Shown one piece after another: positions 36,208 to 44,844 of a stretch of DNA of 64,000 nucleotides. The stretch's first letter is position 1. The number at the start of each line of letters is the position of its first letter. The DNA comes from CAYVTM01 sp964454645 (GTDB lineage Bacteria > Bacteroidota > Bacteroidia > Sphingobacteriales > Sphingobacteriaceae): assembly GCA_964454645.1 (NCBI GenBank), contig CAYVTM010000001.1:372001-436000 (forward strand), written 5' to 3'. The notes under the pieces were generated by a model. It was not told the origin of the DNA. It saw only the letters and a list, made by a program, of their open reading frames with translations, and ran no database searches. A program made the position numbers and the translations under genes.

Positions 36208-36215
36208 TATTTTTG
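36208..36215 (+). promoter_or_regulatory. Candidate promoter of the TPR-thrS-infC-rpmI-rplT operon
   Basis: TATTTTTG is an exact TAnnTTTG box, 46 bp before the TPR lipoprotein ATG. No good -33 element at standard spacing. Confidence 0.45.
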
Positions 36216-36261
36216 ATGCCTCCGTAATTCCGAAGCCCGGGAGGATACTATTGAAATATAC

Positions 36262-37326
36262 ATGAAAAATAAAAATTTGTTGACGGTACTCTTTCTGATT
36301 GTCTTTGCGATTGTATCGTGTAAAGAACAGGCATCGAGTAAAGAAGAAGTACAGTCGGAGAGCGATACTGCAAAAGCAAAAATATTCGGATCGAAAATTC
36401 CTCAGGAACTGATCGACTTAAATAATAAAATAAAGGCACAACCAGCGAATGCATTGGCTTACAACGATCGTGCGGCGTATTATATTAAACAAAGAGATTT
36501 TGACCTTGCTATGAAAGATCTTCAACAGGCATTTTCATTAGATACTTCAGCAATGGTTTTATACAATACCCTTGCCGATTATCATATTTATAAAGGAGAG
36601 GCAGGGAAAGCCAAAGCGGTACTTGAAAAAGCAATCAGTATGAACCCTAAGAGCGCTATACCGCATATCAAATTGGGCGAACTTTATTTTTTTGCCAGGA
36701 AATATGATATAGCTTTTAAAAGTCTGAATGATGGGCTGAAGCTGAATATGTATATGGCCGACGGGTATTTCTGGAAAGGTATGATTTATAAAGAAGAGGG
36801 AGATACGACAAGAGCGCTTTCCAATTTTCAAACAGCGGTCGAGCAAAATACTGATCATTTTGAAGCCTATATGCAATTGGGTTTGATTTCTCTGAACCGT
36901 TTGAAAAAAGAAACCGCCGATTATTTCAGTTCGGCTATACGTGTGAAACCGGAAAATTCGGAAGCCTGGTATGGAAGAGCCTATTATTATCAATTGATTA
37001 AGGAATACGATCGGGCGATACAAGATTATACACGGATTACGGAGTTTGATTCGACCAATGCCAAGGCTCACTTTAATTTAGGAGTGCTGCATTATGAGCT
37101 TCGTATCAATGAAATTGCATACGATAACTTTAGTGCAGCTATCAAATACGATCCGAAATATGCCGAAGCATATTATATGCGGGGATTGTGTTCGGAAGCC
37201 AAAGCCCGCGATAGGGAAGCGATTGCCGATTTCGAGTATGCATTAAGTTTAAAACCGGATTATCGTCTGGCAGAAATGGGCATAGAGCGGGTGAAATTAA
37301 CCATGAGTAAATATCCAAAACAATGA
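36262..37326 (+). CDS. TPR-repeat lipoprotein
   Basis: A 354-residue protein with a lipoprotein signal (lipobox IVSC, Cys20) and then about eight tandem TPR units from residue 50 to 345 (for example AYNDRAAYYIKQRDFDLAMKD, AHFNLGVLHYELRINEIAY). It is likely anchored in the inner or outer membrane facing the periplasm, with a scaffolding role. It overlaps thrS by 4 bp (ATGA type), so it is translationally coupled to threonyl-tRNA synthetase, a link without an obvious explanation. Confidence 0.88.
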   Translation: MKNKNLLTVLFLIVFAIVSCKEQASSKEEVQSESDTAKAKIFGSKIPQELIDLNNKIKAQPANALAYNDRAAYYIKQRDFDLAMKDLQQAFSLDTSAMVLYNTLADYHIYKGEAGKAKAVLEKAISMNPKSAIPHIKLGELYFFARKYDIAFKSLNDGLKLNMYMADGYFWKGMIYKEEGDTTRALSNFQTAVEQNTDHFEAYMQLGLISLNRLKKETADYFSSAIRVKPENSEAWYGRAYYYQLIKEYDRAIQDYTRITEFDSTNAKAHFNLGVLHYELRINEIAYDNFSAAIKYDPKYAEAYYMRGLCSEAKARDREAIADFEYALSLKPDYRLAEMGIERVKLTMSKYPKQ

Positions 37327-39248
37327 TAGAGCTTACATTACCTGACGGTTCGGTCAGAGAGTATAAAAAGGGGACAACCGCACATCAGGTTGCATTGAGT
37401 ATCAGTGAGGGTTTAGCGCGCAATGTATTAGCTGCAGAAGTGAATGGGGAAGTATGGGATGCTTCGCGTCCGATTACTTCCGATGCTACTTTGCGATTAT
37501 TAACCTGGAACGACGATCAGGGGAAAGCTGCCTTCTGGCATTCTTCGGCGCATCTTATGGCTGAAGCTTTGGAAGCCTTATATCCGGGGACGAAATTCGG
37601 AATCGGTCCTGCTATTGAGAAAGGTTTTTATTATGATGTAGATTTTGGAGATCGTGAATTTTCATCCGAAGAATTTAAAAAGATTGAAGATAAAATGCTG
37701 GAGTTGGCTAAGCAGAAATCGGAATATATTCGTGAAGAAGTTTCCAAAAAAGATGCTATAGATTATTTCCGGAAAAAGGGTGATGAGTATAAGCTCGATC
37801 TCATAGAAGGACTGGAAGACGGTTCGATCACCTTTTATACACAGGGAAATTTTACCGATTTATGCCGGGGCCCACATATTCCCAACACCTCTTTCATAAA
37901 AGCTGTAAAGTTGATGAATGTTGCAGGGGCTTATTGGAGAGGGGATGAAAAAAACAAGCAGCTTACCCGTATTTATGGAGTTACTTTCCCAAAACAATCG
38001 GAACTTATTGAATATCTGCATTTTATTGAAGAAGCAAAGAAGCGTGATCATCGTAAGTTGGGGAAAGAGTTGGAGTTGTTTGCCTTTTCCGAAAAAGTAG
38101 GAATGGGTTTGCCTTTGTGGCTACCTAAGGGTGCTGCATTACGTGAGCGTTTGGTAAATTTCCTGCAAAAAGCACAGCAGAAGTCGGGCTATGAGCAAGT
38201 GGTTACTCCGCATATCGGGCATAAAAATTTATATGTAACTTCAGGTCATTACGATAAATACGGAGCCGATTCTTTCCAGCCGATTAAAACTCCGCAAGAA
38301 GGAGAAGAGTTCTTTTTGAAACCCATGAATTGCCCGCATCATTGCGAGATTTATAAAACCAAACCGCGTTCGTATAAAGATTTACCGGTACGATTTGCAG
38401 AGTTTGGTACTGTTTATCGATATGAACAAAGCGGGGAACTGCACGGATTAACCCGTGTGCGCGGCTTTACCCAAGATGATGCCCATTTATTCTGCCGTCC
38501 CGATCAGGTTAAAGAAGAATTCAAAAAAGTAATCGATTTGGTATTGCATGTCTTTAAAGCCTTGGGTTTTGAAGATTATATTGCTCAGATTTCTTTGAGA
38601 GATCCTGATAACAAGTCAAAATATATTGGAAGCGAAGAGAATTGGCAATTGGCAGAGCAGTCCATTATCGAAGCAACCCAAGAAAAGGGAATGAATACCG
38701 TGATTGAACCGGGAGAAGCTGCATTTTACGGTCCAAAGTTGGATTTCATGGTAAAAGATGCTTTAGGTCGTAAATGGCAATTGGGAACCATACAGGTAGA
38801 TTATAATCTTCCCGAACGATTCGAATTGGAATACACCGGAAGCGACAATCAAAAACATCGTCCGGTAATGATTCACCGGGCTCCTTTTGGCTCGTTGGAA
38901 CGCTTTATAGCCGTATTAATTGAGCATTGTGCGGGGAATTTTCCACTGTGGTTAAGCCCCGAGCAATATATAATTTTACCTATCAGCGAAAAATTTGCCG
39001 ATTATGCAAAAAAAGTTTCAGAATCACTAAATAATTACGATATTCGCGGGCTGATTGACAATCGGGATGAGAAGATCGGACGCAAGATAAGGGATGCTGA
39101 AATGAAGAAGATTCCTTATATGCTAATTATCGGAGAAAAGGAGCAGGCAGAAGGACAAATTTCTCTTCGAAAACATTCGGAAGGGGATCTCGGTTCATTT
39201 ACTGTTGAAAGTTTTGCCGAGTTAATCAACAAAGAAATAACAAGTTAA
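37323..39248 (+). CDS. thrS: Threonyl-tRNA synthetase
   Basis: Class II synthetase charging tRNA-Thr. In order: the TGS domain (1 to about 62), the editing domain (about 65-220) with HSSAHLMAEAL (His75/His79 region), the catalytic core (about 240-535) with zinc ligands in MNCPHHCEIYK, motif 2 RFAEFGTVYRYEQSGELHGLTRVRGF and motif 3 HRAPFGSLERFIAVLIEH, and the anticodon-binding domain (about 540-641). Length 641 is standard. It overlaps the TPR lipoprotein by 4 bp and is followed by infC 21 bp later, the conserved thrS-infC-rpmI-rplT order. Its TAA stop is in frame with infC. Confidence 0.98.
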   Translation: MIELTLPDGSVREYKKGTTAHQVALSISEGLARNVLAAEVNGEVWDASRPITSDATLRLLTWNDDQGKAAFWHSSAHLMAEALEALYPGTKFGIGPAIEKGFYYDVDFGDREFSSEEFKKIEDKMLELAKQKSEYIREEVSKKDAIDYFRKKGDEYKLDLIEGLEDGSITFYTQGNFTDLCRGPHIPNTSFIKAVKLMNVAGAYWRGDEKNKQLTRIYGVTFPKQSELIEYLHFIEEAKKRDHRKLGKELELFAFSEKVGMGLPLWLPKGAALRERLVNFLQKAQQKSGYEQVVTPHIGHKNLYVTSGHYDKYGADSFQPIKTPQEGEEFFLKPMNCPHHCEIYKTKPRSYKDLPVRFAEFGTVYRYEQSGELHGLTRVRGFTQDDAHLFCRPDQVKEEFKKVIDLVLHVFKALGFEDYIAQISLRDPDNKSKYIGSEENWQLAEQSIIEATQEKGMNTVIEPGEAAFYGPKLDFMVKDALGRKWQLGTIQVDYNLPERFELEYTGSDNQKHRPVMIHRAPFGSLERFIAVLIEHCAGNFPLWLSPEQYIILPISEKFADYAKKVSESLNNYDIRGLIDNRDEKIGRKIRDAEMKKIPYMLIIGEKEQAEGQISLRKHSEGDLGSFTVESFAELINKEITS

Positions 39249-39254
39249 AAATTT

Positions 39255-39260
39255 AGGAGG
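39255..39260 (+). promoter_or_regulatory. Unusually strong Shine-Dalgarno sequence before infC
   Basis: A full AGGAGG lies 9 nt before the ATA at 39270. Bacteroidota genes rarely carry strong SD sequences, and none of the neighbours does, so this one decides the infC start. Confidence 0.8.
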
Positions 39261-39269
39261 AAAAAACCT

Positions 39270-39833
39270 ATAGCACAGAATTTTAAGCCTTTCAATCGTG
39301 ATCCACGATTTGGACGAAGGAAAGAAAGTGAACACAGAATTAACGAACACATCCGTGCTGTAGAAGTGCGTGTTGTGATGGAGGATTCTGAACCGCAAAT
39401 ATTGAAAATCAGAGATGCTTTGGCATTGGCCGAGGAAATGGGATTGGATTTAGTGGAGATTTCTCCCAATGCTGTTCCGCCTGTTTGTAAGATTATCGAC
39501 TATAACAAGTTTATCTACGAGCAGAAGAAAAAGATGAAGGAGATTAAAGCCAAAGCCGCGAAAACGGTTATTAAAGAAATCCGCTTCGGTCCGAATACTG
39601 ATGATCATGATTTTGACTTTAAATTAAAGCATGCGACAAACTTTCTGGAAGAAGGCTCAAAAGTGAGAGCATTTGTGCATTTTAAAGGAAGATCCATTGT
39701 GTACAAAGAACAGGGCGAGATTTTATTATTGAAGTTTGCTCAGGCATTGGAAGATTATGGGAAGGTAGAGCAAATGCCTAAATTAGAGGGTAAAAGGATG
39801 TTCATTTCGATTGCTCCTAAAGCAAAAAAATAA
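39270..39833 (+). CDS. infC: Translation initiation factor IF-3, with a probable AUA start codon
   Basis: Binds the 30S subunit, polices initiator tRNA and start-codon choice, and prevents subunit joining. The 187-residue protein has the N-terminal domain (RRKESEHRINEHIRAVEVRVV, about 19-39, and EEMGLDLVEISPNAVPPVCKI, about 58-78), a basic lysine-rich linker and the C-terminal domain (IKEIRFGPNTDDHDFDFK, RAFVHFKGR). The N-terminal family residues lie upstream of the first GTG (39366) and ATG (39378), so these are too late. The in-frame ATA at 39270, 9 nt after AGGAGG, gives a full-length protein. E. coli infC starts at AUU for autoregulation, and the same logic may apply here. Confidence 0.93.
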   Translation: MAQNFKPFNRDPRFGRRKESEHRINEHIRAVEVRVVMEDSEPQILKIRDALALAEEMGLDLVEISPNAVPPVCKIIDYNKFIYEQKKKMKEIKAKAAKTVIKEIRFGPNTDDHDFDFKLKHATNFLEEGSKVRAFVHFKGRSIVYKEQGEILLLKFAQALEDYGKVEQMPKLEGKRMFISIAPKAKK

Positions 39834-39861
39834 TTTACAAACATATAAATAAAGTAAAGCG

Positions 39862-40062
39862 ATGCCAAAAATGAAAACTAATTCCAGTGCTAAGAAGCGT
39901 TTTAAGCTCACTGGGACAGGTAAAATTGCAAGAAAAAGCGCTTACAAACGTCACATCCTTACCAAAAAAACGACGAAACAAAAACGTGGTTTAACCGGTA
40001 CTACATTGGTACACGAAGCGGATATGGGTAACGTGAAAAGAATGCTTTGCATAGGTAAGTAA
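39862..40062 (+). CDS. rpmI: 50S ribosomal protein L35
   Basis: A 66-residue, strongly basic large-subunit protein: MPKMKTNSSAKKRFKLTGTGKI at the start, split in the family as PKMKTxxxxxKRFK, and HILTKKTTKQKR (about 32-43), ending in VKRMLCI. It lies 28 bp after infC and 108 bp before rplT in the conserved operon. No anomalies. Confidence 0.97.
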   Translation: MPKMKTNSSAKKRFKLTGTGKIARKSAYKRHILTKKTTKQKRGLTGTTLVHEADMGNVKRMLCIGK

Positions 40063-40118
40063 TACCTGAAAGGACATCCGGAAAGACGGAACAGAACTAA
40101 TTAATTTTTTAACCAGGG

Positions 40119-40151
40119 AATCAGTTAATAAGTTTCGCAAGGACACTGATT
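40119..40151 (+). promoter_or_regulatory. Possible leader hairpin before rplT
   Basis: AATCAGT (40119-40125) and ACTGATT (40145-40151) are inverted arms around a 19-nt loop in the 108-nt rpmI-rplT spacer, which also has a small CCG/CGG hairpin upstream. L20 autoregulates through its own mRNA in other bacteria, so this is a reasonable place for a binding structure, but the match is by position only. Confidence 0.3.
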
Positions 40152-40170
40152 ACCAAAACACAAAAAAACT

Positions 40171-40515
40171 ATGCCTAGATCGGTTAACGTAGTTGCTGCC
40201 AGACGCAGAAGAAAGAAAATCCTTAAAGCCGCAAGAGGTTATTGGGGTTCGAGAAGCAAGGTATTTACCATTGCCAAAAACACACTCGAAAAAGGTATGC
40301 TATATGCATATCGTGATAGAAAAGTTAAGAAAAGAGAATTCAGAGCATTATGGATTCAACGTATCAATGCCGGAGCAAGAATGAATGGAATGTCATATTC
40401 AGTTTTGATGGGGAAATTGCATGCTAAAAATATCGATTTAAACCGTAAGGTACTTGCTGATCTGGCAATGAATAATCCCGAAGCGTTTAAGGCTGTTGTG
40501 AATGCTGTAAAATAA
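40171..40515 (+). CDS. rplT: 50S ribosomal protein L20
   Basis: A 114-residue 23S rRNA-binding protein essential for early large-subunit assembly. The family start MPRSVNVVAARRRRKKILKAARG and GYWGSRSKVFTIAKNTLEKG (about 23-42) are clear, as is WIQRINAGARMNGMSYSVLM (about 65-84). Last gene of the thrS-infC-rpmI-rplT operon, followed by a terminator 25 bp downstream. In other bacteria it represses its own operon. Confidence 0.98.
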   Translation: MPRSVNVVAARRRRKKILKAARGYWGSRSKVFTIAKNTLEKGMLYAYRDRKVKKREFRALWIQRINAGARMNGMSYSVLMGKLHAKNIDLNRKVLADLAMNNPEAFKAVVNAVK

Positions 40516-40540
40516 ATTCTTAAAAAAATTATACACCGGA

Positions 40541-40570
40541 AAGCTCCTTATTTCGATAAGGGGCTTTTTT
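40541..40570 (+). terminator. Intrinsic terminator of the rplT operon
   Basis: AAGCTCCTTA (40541-40550) pairs with TAAGGGGCTT (40557-40566) with one U-G pair and a 6-nt loop, followed by a T-run. Confidence 0.88.
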
Positions 40571-40812
40571 GTTTTAGGTTGTATTCTCGGAAGATACCTC
40601 GTGTCCTCGGCATGTATGACAAACGTTACCTTGCTTCCCTTGTGATATATACTCTTGCCTTGCGTGCATCCTTTGCTTCGCTTCTGCTGTTACGGGCTGG
40701 GTTATTCATTATTTCTTGTGCATAGGCATAGTGTCACTGTTTTTTACTATGTAATTTCTTGAGGAGACAGAAGCCTCAGTGAGATAAATTACCGGTACCT
40801 CAACTATATATA

Positions 40813-40850
40813 CAAAAAAAATAGCCCCCGAAATTCGGAGGCTATTTTTG
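40813..40850. terminator. Intrinsic terminator of the HU gene (possibly bidirectional)
   Basis: ATAGCCCCCGAA (40821-40832) and TTCGGAGGCTAT (40834-40845) form a 12-position stem with one mismatch (a G-U pair in the minus-strand RNA), flanked by eight A on the left and five T on the right. It lies 18 bp after the HU stop. Confidence 0.85.
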
Positions 40851-40867
40851 TGAAGCATTAAGAGCTA

Positions 40868-41143
40868 TTACTTGTTAACAGTTTTAGCTAATGCAGCGCC
40901 TGGTTTAAATTTAGCAACTTTTTTAGCCGCAATTTTAATTGCTTTTCCGGTTTTAGGGTTACGACCCGTTCTTGCCGGTCTTTTAGCCACTGAAAAAGTT
41001 CCAAAACCTACTAAAGTAAGTTTATCTCCTTTTTTCAACGTTTTAGAGGTTGCAGCTAAGAATGCATCTAATGCTCTTCCCGCATCTGCTTTTGTCAATT
41101 TCGCATCTTTAGCGATTGAATCGATTAATTCTGCTTTGTTCAT
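40868..41143 (-). CDS. HU family DNA-binding protein
   Basis: A 91-residue nucleoid protein with the family layout: MNKAELIDSIAKDAKLTKADAGRALDAFL (helical part, first 29 residues), LTLVGFGTFSVAKRPARTGRNPKTGKAI (about 42-69, the DNA-embracing arm with the RxxRNPxTG signature) and KFKPGAALAK at the end. It bends and packs DNA. Codon choice is strongly biased (Lys AAA, Thr ACT, Ala GCT), as expected for an abundant protein. Monocistronic, with its own terminator. Confidence 0.96.
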   Translation of the reverse strand: MNKAELIDSIAKDAKLTKADAGRALDAFLAATSKTLKKGDKLTLVGFGTFSVAKRPARTGRNPKTGKAIKIAAKKVAKFKPGAALAKTVNK

Positions 41144-41334
41144 TGTTTTTAATTTTAATGTTATAGGTTGAACTTCTTGATTTCATTAGGTTTTACATAG
41201 TCCCTACGATTTCTACCATAAAAAAAGCAACTAATTTTTAGATATTAAATAGATATGGGATAAATAGTTTTCAAAAAATGTTAATAAGTCCGAAAGCCTT
41301 ATCAAACAATGGGAATAAATATAAGAATTAGTAT

Positions 41335-41388
41335 TTGTAAAAAGCGAAAGCCCCGTTATTTATTTAACGGGGCTTTCGCTTTTTACAA
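41335..41388. terminator. Long perfect-stem terminator of the large T9SS cargo gene
   Basis: A 24-bp perfect inverted repeat (41335-41358 and 41365-41388, with core AAAGCGAAAGCCCCGTTA) and a 6-nt loop. It ends in T-runs in both directions and lies 24 bp after the stop at 41413 on the minus strand. It is the longest perfect stem noticed in the window. Confidence 0.9.
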
Positions 41389-41412
41389 TGGATCCTTATG
41401 GTTCCGAAGAAA

Positions 41413-44400
41413 CTATTGAACGATAATGCGTTTTGTTAGCTCTCCTTTAGCAGTAATTAATCGTACGGAGTACATACCTTTCGTGAAGTTATTTACGGAC
41501 AGGCTGGTTTCCGTATGATTGAGACCGGAAATTGATTGAACAATTTGTCCAACCATATTGTAAACAATTACTTGTTGAATAGAAGTTTCCGACTGAATAA
41601 ATAATTCGGAACTTGCGGGGTTAGGATACATTTTTACAGAATTGCTGTTTAATGTATTGGCAATACCCATCCCATCCTCACTGGTAATTGTAACCGTTGT
41701 TGTTGCCGTGCTGCCAATGATTGCGTTTGTTGCATTGGATAATCCTAATACAATAGTCTCAGCCGGTTCAACATCATTATCGTTGATAATTGTGATATCG
41801 AAGCTTGCTGAAGTCTGACCTGCAGGGATGGTAATGGTTTGCGGACTAGTAAATGTATAATCAGATCCGGAGGTTGCCGTTCCGCCTGTTACTGCTACAT
41901 CTACTGTTACATCTACAGTAGTAGCAGCAGTTAATTGTACAGTAACGTTTGCTACAGTATTTGTACCTTCAGTAACATTGTATGTTGCATTTGCAAAAGA
42001 AACTTCGCTAAGCATAATTACATCTTCCAGTCTTCTCGGTAACAATTGGTAACCTGAGTTTTTAGGATTTGAGTTGTCGAATTGCCCCCCAAGTCCAATT
42101 ACATGGAAAGTTCCGGTAATCGGCTGATTGAATAAGGTTATATCCGCATCGATACGGAGGTCAATAGTATCTGTACCATTGGTAATGGATAGGGTTGTTC
42201 CTGATGCTGTATTTGCAATGGTATCGATAATCGTTGCATTGTTGAATTGAACCAAATCCGATTCGGTGTTTTCATCTAAAGTAGTAACTACTCTTGGAGC
42301 TTTTAAAGCATTGCCTTTAGAAATAACAATTACCGAATCAACATTTACTTGAGTAAGTCCATTGAATTCAGCAACAATACCGTAAGCATTTACGCTATCA
42401 CCTTCTTCCAGAACAACTGAAATTACAGGAGGATTATTCGTTCCGCTACGGAATAAACCGGTTCCTCCGGTTGGATCGATGATCGTGAATTGAATACTTG
42501 TTGGAGGACCTTGCATATCCACGCCATAGATAATACCTCTGATGTTAACAATGCTGTCTTTTAATACAGATACACCATTAGCATCATTTACTTTTAACTC
42601 AGCAATGTTTTTAAAAGGAATATCATCATTCTTAATGGTTCCTGTAAAGATAGAATCAATTGAAATGATTCCTGCATTCGTAATGTTACGAATAGCCAGG
42701 ATGATGGTTTCATTCGGCTCGATCGCAATATCATCGTGTAATACAATTTCTAAATTCACCATAGAATCGGTGTGAGGAGGGATCGTAACCGTTTGTGTTG
42801 CGAAGGTATAATCTACACCCTGGGTAGCAGTACCACCTTTAATTTCTACATCGAATGAAGTAGGATTTGAGTTAGACTCGGCACCCATAACCATGATCGA
42901 TGTTTGCATAGTTCCGGCATTTTCAGATACACTTGCAGTGGCAGGCATAAAATGTACAACAACCGGTTGGTCGTTACGTCTGATGGTTACAGTGAATGTA
43001 GAATCGTTTCCGATTAAGGCCCCATTAGTTGCATCCCGTATCACGAATACCAGTGTTTCTTGGTTTTCAGCGATTTCATCATCTGTAATATGGAGCGTGT
43101 CTAGGTGATTTACCGGAACATTTGCAGGAATCGTATAGTTCCCCGTAAAAGGATTTCCGGAAATGCGGGTAAAGTCTGTTAAATCTCCTGTAGAAGTTGA
43201 CTTTAACACTACTTGAACATCGGTAGGGTTTAGGACATCCGGATTTGCTATTGATACAACCGGAGTAGCATACTCTCCTTCATTTACAGTTACGCCCGCT
43301 GTAGTGAAATTAATCAAAGGAGCCGTAATATCATTTGCCAGGATTGTAATGATATGTACCGAATCCCCCATAATACTTGCATTATTTGTTGCATTTCTCA
43401 ATACCAGTTCGATGGTTTCATCCGACTCCTGATCCGTATCGTCGATAATAGGAATATTAATAGTTTGAGCAGTTGTTGAAGATGCCGGGAACGTTAAGGT
43501 TTGTGTAGAATAAGTATAGTCGGAACCATGTGTTGCCGATCCGCCTTTAACAACTACATCTACAGAAGTAGCATTAGCATTCGGGTTGTTAATTTCTATC
43601 GTTACGGTTGCAGTTCCTGTATTCTCATTAACAGACTGGATTGCCGGATTGAATTTAAGTTCCGGGTTAGCGGGAGCAGCTTCTGTTACTGCCGGCCAGG
43701 TATGTGCGAGCTTAATTCCGTCGATTCTTAAACCTACTCCGTTGGCAATGGAGCCCTGGCGCAATGCGAATGTTCCTATATTATTTCCGGGGACATCACT
43801 TTCCCCTGCAGCGGCAGTAGCGCTTGCAGCAGGTTCCGGAGTACCCAAAACCGGATTTACGAAAATTGAGGTAACATCATCCGTAGCACTTCCTGTATTT
43901 AATGTATATTTTAATACAATTAAATAGGTGGTTGATAGATTATATACGGTTGGATCATAAACCGGGCTGGCAGATGATTTTGAGATACCGAACTGGATTC
44001 CTGCACCGCTGGCTCTTACATGTACCCTTCCTCTGAAATTAGTTCCTATAGGTTGTGGTCCAAAGTGAAAGAAATAATCACCACTTGCTTTTACGGAATC
44101 CACATTTACCAAAAACGAAGCATATACACTTCCGCCTGTAACTGATGGAGTCACGAAGGATTGGTTGATGTCTTCTCCGCTATGGCTGATAAAAGCAGCA
44201 TTTCCTATACCGGATGCAGTGTACCCTGCATAACTTAATCCGCCGTTCGTAACGGTTATCGCATTGGTGCCACCACCACTATGCGCAGTATAACCATTTG
44301 CAGTTAACAAACTACCGGAAGTATAATCGAAATTTTCTGTAAATATGGCTGTGTTTGGAAACACATTTACAGTTCCCGTCATTCCTGATCCTGCATGTGG

Positions 44401-44688
44401 ATTACACTGAAAGTCGAATGAACCGGGGGTGTTCATCACCACTGTATAATTGGGGTCTCCGGGAGAACCCGATGATTGGGGAATTGTTGTGCCGTCTGCC
44501 GACTCAACATCATGCCCCGCAGATTCCCAAACGAAAACCAATGTATCCCCCACAACACAGTTTATGGTATTAGGGGAGAATATGGTATTCCCACCCGGAC
44601 CTACCTGGATCGTGTGAGCTACCTGCGCATTGACCGATAGCGTAAAGCCTATCGCAATACTTAACATTAATAGGTACTTTTTAATCAT
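41413..44688 (-). CDS. Secreted plastocyanin-like/Calx-beta protein with T9SS type A sorting domain
   Basis: A 1091-residue modular exported protein: signal peptide (1-21, ending VNAQ); a cupredoxin domain (about 24-112) with type 1 copper ligands as in plastocyanin, an upstream His in SAGHDVES and the Cys-x2-His-x4-Met loop CNPHAGSGM; a concanavalin-like region (about 115-330); three Calx-beta modules (about 340-450, 455-560 and 565-680); a beta domain with an OB-fold look (about 685-870); a fourth Calx-beta module (about 880-985); and a type A sorting domain (about 1005-1091) with YPNPASSELFI. The Calx-beta units probably bind Ca2+. The combination suggests a surface or released copper redox or sensing protein. 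No gene is co-transcribed. Confidence 0.92.
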   Translation of the reverse strand: MIKKYLLMLSIAIGFTLSVNAQVAHTIQVGPGGNTIFSPNTINCVVGDTLVFVWESAGHDVESADGTTIPQSSGSPGDPNYTVVMNTPGSFDFQCNPHAGSGMTGTVNVFPNTAIFTENFDYTSGSLLTANGYTAHSGGGTNAITVTNGGLSYAGYTASGIGNAAFISHSGEDINQSFVTPSVTGGSVYASFLVNVDSVKASGDYFFHFGPQPIGTNFRGRVHVRASGAGIQFGISKSSASPVYDPTVYNLSTTYLIVLKYTLNTGSATDDVTSIFVNPVLGTPEPAASATAAAGESDVPGNNIGTFALRQGSIANGVGLRIDGIKLAHTWPAVTEAAPANPELKFNPAIQSVNENTGTATVTIEINNPNANATSVDVVVKGGSATHGSDYTYSTQTLTFPASSTTAQTINIPIIDDTDQESDETIELVLRNATNNASIMGDSVHIITILANDITAPLINFTTAGVTVNEGEYATPVVSIANPDVLNPTDVQVVLKSTSTGDLTDFTRISGNPFTGNYTIPANVPVNHLDTLHITDDEIAENQETLVFVIRDATNGALIGNDSTFTVTIRRNDQPVVVHFMPATASVSENAGTMQTSIMVMGAESNSNPTSFDVEIKGGTATQGVDYTFATQTVTIPPHTDSMVNLEIVLHDDIAIEPNETIILAIRNITNAGIISIDSIFTGTIKNDDIPFKNIAELKVNDANGVSVLKDSIVNIRGIIYGVDMQGPPTSIQFTIIDPTGGTGLFRSGTNNPPVISVVLEEGDSVNAYGIVAEFNGLTQVNVDSVIVISKGNALKAPRVVTTLDENTESDLVQFNNATIIDTIANTASGTTLSITNGTDTIDLRIDADITLFNQPITGTFHVIGLGGQFDNSNPKNSGYQLLPRRLEDVIMLSEVSFANATYNVTEGTNTVANVTVQLTAATTVDVTVDVAVTGGTATSGSDYTFTSPQTITIPAGQTSASFDITIINDNDVEPAETIVLGLSNATNAIIGSTATTTVTITSEDGMGIANTLNSNSVKMYPNPASSELFIQSETSIQQVIVYNMVGQIVQSISGLNHTETSLSVNNFTKGMYSVRLITAKGELTKRIIVQ

Positions 44689-44739
44689 AACGTTAGTTTT
44701 TATTTTGTTTAAATTTTTATGACCTGTTTTTTAATCAAA

Positions 44740-44747
44740 CAAATATA
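44740..44747 (-). promoter_or_regulatory. Candidate promoter of the large T9SS cargo gene
   Basis: TATATTTG on the minus strand is an exact TAnnTTTG box, about 51 bp before the gene's ATG (44688). Confidence 0.45.
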
Positions 44748-44819
44748 TGGATTCCCTTGTAAAGTAATTGTTAACTTGAAGCAAGGATTTTGAGAAAACT
44801 GTATTTATGCAATTATTTC

Positions 44820-44827
44820 TACATTTG
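44820..44827 (+). promoter_or_regulatory. Candidate mqnE promoter (-7 box)
   Basis: TACATTTG is an exact TAnnTTTG box, 17 nt before the mqnE ATG, giving a predicted leader of about 13 nt. Confidence 0.5.
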
Positions 44828-44844
44828 TCAAAATATTCATATTT

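Larger units (their letters stand above)
40516..40867. other. Gene-free stretch between rplT and the HU gene
   Basis: It holds two terminators (40541-40570 and 40813-40850). The intervening 240 bp have no convincing gene; the longest minus-strand frame in the middle is about 31 codons and resembles no family. Confidence 0.6.

Noticed and set aside
39366..39833. Shorter infC from GTG (39366) or ATG (39378)
   Set aside because: Conserved IF-3 residues (RRKESEHRINEHIRAVE) lie upstream in frame, and the AGGAGG points to 39270.
40620..40720. A minus-strand frame of about 31 codons with a CxxC, between the two terminators
   Set aside because: Too short, no promoter or recognisable family; kept as gene-free sequence.
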